This document shows, piece after piece, positions 5,291 to 8,379 of a DNA stretch of 8,379 nt (positions are counted from its first letter, which is position 1; each line of letters begins with the position of its first letter). The notes under the pieces are model-generated. The model saw only the letters and a program-made list of their open reading frames with translations. It searched no databases and had not been told where the DNA came from. The translations under genes and the position numbers were made by a program. Origin of the DNA: Nitrosopumilales archaeon (GTDB lineage Archaea; Thermoproteota; Nitrososphaeria; Nitrososphaerales; Nitrososphaeraceae); contig WJXE01000069.1 of NCBI GenBank assembly GCA_009665115.1, forward strand, positions 1 to 8,379, written 5' to 3'.

Positions 5291-7174
5291 CTATGACTGA
5301 GGTGGAGGTGTCGTGCCTGTAGCACCGCCACTAGTACCAGCGGCCTGATCCGCACCGGAAGTTGACGCCTCTGCTGCAGCTGCCTCCGCGGCTGGCCCAG
5401 TGGATCCTGGAGTGGCTCCTACTGTCCTGTAAACCTCTGTGCTGACCTCACCAATAATATTTTTCAATTCCTGGGTTTTGGTCTTGATATTATCGATATT
5501 GTTGCTCGAAATTGATTCTTTGAGTTCTTGAGCAGCCTTGTTAATTTTATCAGCCTGTTCTGGTTTAATTTTATCCTTTAAATCTTGCTTTACTAGTTTC
5601 TCTGCCGCGTAGACCAAATTATCAGCTTCGTTTTTAACTTCGGCCTCTACCCTCTTCTTCGTGTCAGCCTCAGCGAATTGCTCGGACTCTTTCTTCAGCT
5701 TTTCAATCTCTTCTTTCGATAGTTTGGTATTTGCAGTAATCGTGATCTTTGCCTCTTTGGCTGTAGCCATATCTTTAGCACTGACGTTTAGGATACCGTT
5801 CGCATCTATATCGAACGTAACTTCGATCTGCGGTACGCCTCTTGGAGCAGGTGGTATGCCTGAGAGGTTAAACATTCCGAGGGAAACACAATCTGCTGCC
5901 ATAGATCTTTCTCCTTGAACAACATGGATTGTGACTGCGGTCTGGTAATCCGCGGCGGTAGTGAATATCTTGCTCTTCTTTGTAGGGATAGTGGTATTAC
6001 GTTCAATTAAGGGCTCTTTCAAGCCTCCCAGAACTTCGACGCCCAAGGTTAGTGGTGTAACATCTACCAGGAGTATGTCCGTCGCTACGTCTCCTGCGAT
6101 GATGGCGCCCTGGATAGCCGCTCCCAGTGCAACAGCTTCCATCGGATCTACACCTCGTTCGGCTTCTTTGCCCATCACTGTTGCCACAAATTGTCTCACC
6201 ATCGGCATCCTCGTAGGCCCACCGATAAGGATAATTTTATCGATATCACCCGGAGCCAATTTTGCATCTTGAAGTGCCTGCAACATTGGCGACTTGCACC
6301 GCTCCACTATTGGTCTCAATAGCTCCTCCAATTTCGATCTACTAAGGTTGAGGACAAGATTCTTTGGCCCTGTTGCGGAGTCATAGGCGAGAAATGGCAA
6401 ATTGATTTCAGTTGTAACTACATTTGACAATTCGATTTTCGCTTTTTCTGCTGCCTCTCTTATCCTCATCATCGCCGCCTTGTCGTTTCTTATATCCAGA
6501 CCGGATTGTTTTTTGAATTCCTGCAAAACATAGTCTACAAGGGTATTATCCATATCCGTTCCACCAAGTTGCGTATCTCCCGAGGTGCTTTTAACTTGGA
6601 ATACTCCCCCTCCCATCTCCATAAGTGTAACATCGAGTGTTCCACCACCGAAGTCAAAGACTAAGATCTTTAGGTCTTTCTGTACCTTGTCTAAGCCGTA
6701 TGCAAGTGAAGCCGCAGTCGGTTCGTTAATAATCCTTACAACTTGCAATCCTGCTATTTCACCGGCGTCCTTCGTTGCCTGTCTCTGATTGTCGTTAAAG
6801 TATGCAGGAGCTGTTATCACTGCTTTATCAACAGTATCCCCCAGAAAAGCTTCGGCATCTCTCTTTATCTTTTGCAATATGAATGAGGATATTTGCTGTG
6901 GAGTGTAGTCCTTGCCAAATACGTTGAATTTAAAATCGGTCCCCATCTTTCGTTTAGCTGCAATGACGGTGCCTTCAGGATTTGAAATCATTTGCCGTCT
7001 TGCAGGCTCCCCCACGATCAGCTGACCATCGTGGGTAAAGGCAACTACGGAAGGAAAAGCTTTTCCTCCTATAGAGGTCCCTTCAGCTGCCTGTATTATT
7101 GTAGGTTTACCACCTATCATTGCTGCAGCTGCAGAGTTACTAGTTCCAAGATCAATTCCTATAATTTTTCCCAT
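5291..7174 (-). CDS. dnaK: Chaperone protein DnaK (Hsp70)
   Basis: DnaK is the ATP-dependent Hsp70 that binds exposed hydrophobic segments. The 627-residue product starts with the phosphate-1 motif IGIDLGTSNS (5-14) and has the second phosphate loop FDFGGGTLDV (173-182), the adenosine motif LIGGPTRMP (316-324), the linker segment DILLVDVTPL (366-375), a beta substrate domain (about 380-483), a helical lid (about 485-585) and a low-complexity Ala/Gly/Ser/Thr/Pro tail (586-627). The ATPase domain lacks the extra segment of about two dozen residues that proteobacterial DnaK has after the KRQ-x-x-NP region, so it is of the Gram-positive/archaeal form. Archaeal DnaK is generally regarded as acquired from bacteria. 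The ATG is 2 nt after the grpE stop, so the two are probably translationally coupled. No CIRCE-type inverted repeat is seen in the region. Confidence 0.98.
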   Translation of the reverse strand: MGKIIGIDLGTSNSAAAAMIGGKPTIIQAAEGTSIGGKAFPSVVAFTHDGQLIVGEPARRQMISNPEGTVIAAKRKMGTDFKFNVFGKDYTPQQISSFILQKIKRDAEAFLGDTVDKAVITAPAYFNDNQRQATKDAGEIAGLQVVRIINEPTAASLAYGLDKVQKDLKILVFDFGGGTLDVTLMEMGGGVFQVKSTSGDTQLGGTDMDNTLVDYVLQEFKKQSGLDIRNDKAAMMRIREAAEKAKIELSNVVTTEINLPFLAYDSATGPKNLVLNLSRSKLEELLRPIVERCKSPMLQALQDAKLAPGDIDKIILIGGPTRMPMVRQFVATVMGKEAERGVDPMEAVALGAAIQGAIIAGDVATDILLVDVTPLTLGVEVLGGLKEPLIERNTTIPTKKSKIFTTAADYQTAVTIHVVQGERSMAADCVSLGMFNLSGIPPAPRGVPQIEVTFDIDANGILNVSAKDMATAKEAKITITANTKLSKEEIEKLKKESEQFAEADTKKRVEAEVKNEADNLVYAAEKLVKQDLKDKIKPEQADKINKAAQELKESISSNNIDNIKTKTQELKNIIGEVSTEVYRTVGATPGSTGPAAEAAAAEASTSGADQAAGTSGGATGTTPPPQS

Positions 7175-7176
7175 TT

Positions 7177-7809
7177 CTAATTATCAGTCCCCTTTTCTGC
7201 TTTTTCTGTATCATTAACGGTATTTTTAACTATCTTTTTAGAAATTTCGACAAGGCTAGGTCTTAAAACTTTATTGTCTAGCATATACCCTTTACGAATT
7301 TCATCTGTGACTGTACTCTCTGGTAAATCGTCATGATATGAGAAACTGATGGCATCATGAACGTTTGGATCAAATGGAGTTTCGAGGGTCTCAATATCTA
7401 TCACTCCCTCCGACTTGAGCAGATGATCAAAGTTTTTCAAAATTCCCTCTAAGCCTTCAACAACAACTAATTCGGCTTTACTTTGCTTAGCTATTTCTAC
7501 AGCCCGTACATAATCATCACGAATATTTAGGAATCTTAGCATAAGTTCTGCTTTACTTTCCTCTATTTTCGAAGCAACTTGTTTGTCCATTTGTTTGCGA
7601 TAGTTATCAAAATCTGCTACCATGTACTTCAGCTTGTTTAGATTGTTATCCGATGATTCCTTAGCTTTACGCAATTCCTCCTTGACAAATGATAATTCTT
7701 CCTTTGCTGCAACTAGCTCGTCCTTCATTGTGAGGATGTCATCCCGTTCTATTCGTGAATCATTTTGCTCTACCTGCTCGACCTCGTTAAACTCCTCTTC
7801 CAAAAACAA
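7177..7809 (-). CDS. grpE: Nucleotide exchange factor GrpE
   Basis: GrpE releases ADP from DnaK and resets the chaperone cycle. The 210-residue frame has an acidic N-terminus, a long coiled-coil helix (about 26-110, including ADFDNYRKQ at 65-73) for dimerisation, and the C-terminal beta-wing domain with PFDPNVHDAIS (145-155) and GYMLDNKVLRPSLVEIS (174-190), both family signatures. The frame opens at a TTG (7809) that directly follows an in-frame TGA. The first ATG is codon 28 (7728) and would give 183 residues with the signatures intact, so the true start is not settled; TTG at codon 3 is another option. It is the first gene of grpE-dnaK-dnaJ. The N-terminal half is diverged, but the C-terminal motifs and the dnaK neighbour make the call firm. 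Confidence 0.95.
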   Translation of the reverse strand: MFLEEEFNEVEQVEQNDSRIERDDILTMKDELVAAKEELSFVKEELRKAKESSDNNLNKLKYMVADFDNYRKQMDKQVASKIEESKAELMLRFLNIRDDYVRAVEIAKQSKAELVVVEGLEGILKNFDHLLKSEGVIDIETLETPFDPNVHDAISFSYHDDLPESTVTDEIRKGYMLDNKVLRPSLVEISKKIVKNTVNDTEKAEKGTDN

Positions 7810-7891
7810 TCAGCAATTGAAATTCGGAATAAGCTAGATAATTACATATCGCTTTGGTAACTGAAGATTTAATTCTCTGCAGTACGGGATC

Positions 7892-7903
7892 TAATTTTTA
7901 TAA
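7892..7903 (-). promoter_or_regulatory. TATA box for the grpE-dnaK-dnaJ operon
   Basis: The minus strand reads TTATAAAAATTA, the strongest TATA match upstream of grpE. It predicts a start near 7872 and a leader of about 60 nt to the TTG at 7809. A second, weaker box at 7837-7848 (TATGTAATTATC) would give an almost leaderless transcript from that TTG. Two tandem promoters, basal and stress-induced, are possible but not shown. Confidence 0.45.
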
Positions 7904-7920
7904 CTTATCTAATGAATAAA

Positions 7921-7982
7921 GGCAGGGAATGTTTAACTGTCCCAATTGAAAAAGAAAGGGTGTGTTTGAGTTGCCTCTAGGC
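7921..7982 (-). terminator. Probable T-rich terminator after the small upstream gene
   Basis: On the minus strand, after the stop codon of the small gene, the sequence becomes pyrimidine-rich with CCCTTTCTTTTTC (about 7951-7963). This is a likely oligo-T termination zone separating it from the grpE operon. Confidence 0.35.
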
Positions 7983-8198
7983 CTAGGATATACCTAAATT
8001 TGGAAATGATGCCACACTAATTCCTAATTCTCCTTGGATTTTTCTGATTTTGGTAGCATATTCTGTCATTTTGACGTTGTCACCCTGAACCTTAGCAATT
8101 CTATAACCTTTCCACGCTTTTCTAAGTGCTCCCCAACTTTGACCAGTTGAGAAATTGTTTTCGATCTGTTGTGTAGGTGCTTCTGGATGAAGCGACAT
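7983..8198 (-). CDS. Small uncharacterised protein (71 or 75 aa)
   Basis: I do not recognise a named family. From ATG8198 the product is 71 residues and begins MSLHPEAPTQQIENNFSTGQ; the frame also opens at ATG8210, adding MTAI. The shorter start is favoured because a TATA-like TTATTAT at 8221-8227 is centred about 26 nt before it, the distance for a leaderless mRNA. The middle (ALRKAWKGYRIAKVQGDNVK) is basic and aromatic, followed by a helix with TEYATKIRKIQGELG and a hydrophobic end SVASFPNLGIS. There is no signal peptide, membrane span or Cys motif. Two short helices with a positive face could bind nucleic acid or a protein, but this is speculation. It lies upstream of grpE on the same strand, separated by a T-rich stretch and the grpE promoter. 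My impression that similar proteins occur in other Thaumarchaeota is from memory only. Confidence 0.7.
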   Translation of the reverse strand: MSLHPEAPTQQIENNFSTGQSWGALRKAWKGYRIAKVQGDNVKMTEYATKIRKIQGELGISVASFPNLGIS

Positions 8199-8220
8199 TA
8201 TTGCAGTCATATCTTTTGAG

Positions 8221-8227
8221 ATAATAA
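8221..8227 (-). promoter_or_regulatory. TATA-like box for the small protein gene
   Basis: The minus strand reads TTATTAT, centred 26 nt before ATG8198 and only 14 nt before ATG8210. The spacing decides for the shorter start with a leaderless mRNA. The remaining bases to 8379 hold no gene that I can support. Confidence 0.4.
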
Positions 8228-8379
8228 CATATGAGGTACTTAGAACCCATAGTTAGCTTTATCCGCTCTCGTAGTAAAAACACTTGACACAATCGCATTC
8301 GTATAAGAATTTCATAAGTTATGTTAAAATTGGATATTATCTGCAGATTGTCAATTCTAAATCTAAAATTATATTATAG

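Noticed and set aside
5661..7180. Several ORFs antisense to, or out of frame with, dnaK
   Set aside because: They are shadows of the strongly conserved dnaK frame; the Ser- and Pro-rich products are typical of reverse-frame reading.
7622..7837. 71-codon plus-strand ORF antisense to grpE
   Set aside because: It is Ser-rich and lies opposite the coiled coil of grpE; no independent support.
5165..7900. CIRCE/HrcA-type operator controlling the heat-shock operon
   Set aside because: I looked for the TTAGCACTC / GAGTGCTAA inverted repeat upstream of grpE and dnaJ and found none; archaeal TATA-type control is more likely.
8259..8315. 18-codon minus-strand ORF encoding MKFLYECDCVKCFYYESG
   Set aside because: The CDCVKC pattern is eye-catching, but the frame is tiny, has no well-placed promoter or ribosome site, and could easily be chance in AT-rich intergenic DNA.
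1..8379. CRISPR array, insertion sequence, toxin-antitoxin pair or prophage remnant
   Set aside because: There are no regularly spaced direct repeats, transposase or integrase motifs, or terminal inverted repeats. The AbrB-domain protein has no toxin neighbour.

Overview
The window looks like chromosome from a PHA-forming, ammonia-oxidising archaeon of the Nitrososphaerales (Thaumarchaeota/Nitrososphaerota; Nitrososphaera or Nitrosocosmicus type). The pointers are an archaeal-type ribosomal protein L1, a tRNA with a short archaeal-style intron next to the anticodon, TATA-type promoters with little or no leader, a class III PHA synthase pair (phaE-phaC), and a complete bacterial-type GrpE-DnaK-DnaJ set. 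The assignment is by recognition, not by a search.

Layout, left to right. 1-265 (minus) is the N-terminal part of ribosomal protein L1, cut by the window edge. 370-455 (minus) is tRNA-Arg(UCU) with an 11-nt intron. 754-2482 (plus) is the two-gene operon phaE-phaC, overlapping by 26 nt. 2567-2872 (minus), convergent with phaC, is a small protein with a phasin-like helical N-terminus and a C-terminal AbrB/SpoVT domain. Upstream of it on the same strand is an alpha/beta-hydrolase (2917-3720). A roughly 360-nt gap follows with no convincing gene. Then comes the chaperone run grpE (7177-7809), dnaK (5291-7174) and dnaJ (4082-5239), all minus strand. The last gene is a 71-75 aa unrecognised protein (7983-8198 or 8210, minus). 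The right end (8211-8379) has only this gene's promoter.

How the genes fit together. PhaC with PhaE polymerises (R)-3-hydroxyacyl-CoA into polyhydroxyalkanoate. The phasin/AbrB protein is probably a granule-associated and/or regulatory partner, recalling haloarchaeal PhaP and PhaR. The hydrolase may act in polymer turnover, but its substrate is unknown. Monomer-supply genes (phaA, phaB, phaJ) are not in the window. GrpE, DnaK and DnaJ form the Hsp70 cycle; the link to PHA granules is only proximity. I found no CRISPR array, insertion sequence, integrase or other mobile element, and no clearly new multi-gene system. The most unusual items are the phasin-AbrB fusion beside phaEC, the very short tRNA intron, and the small protein next to grpE.
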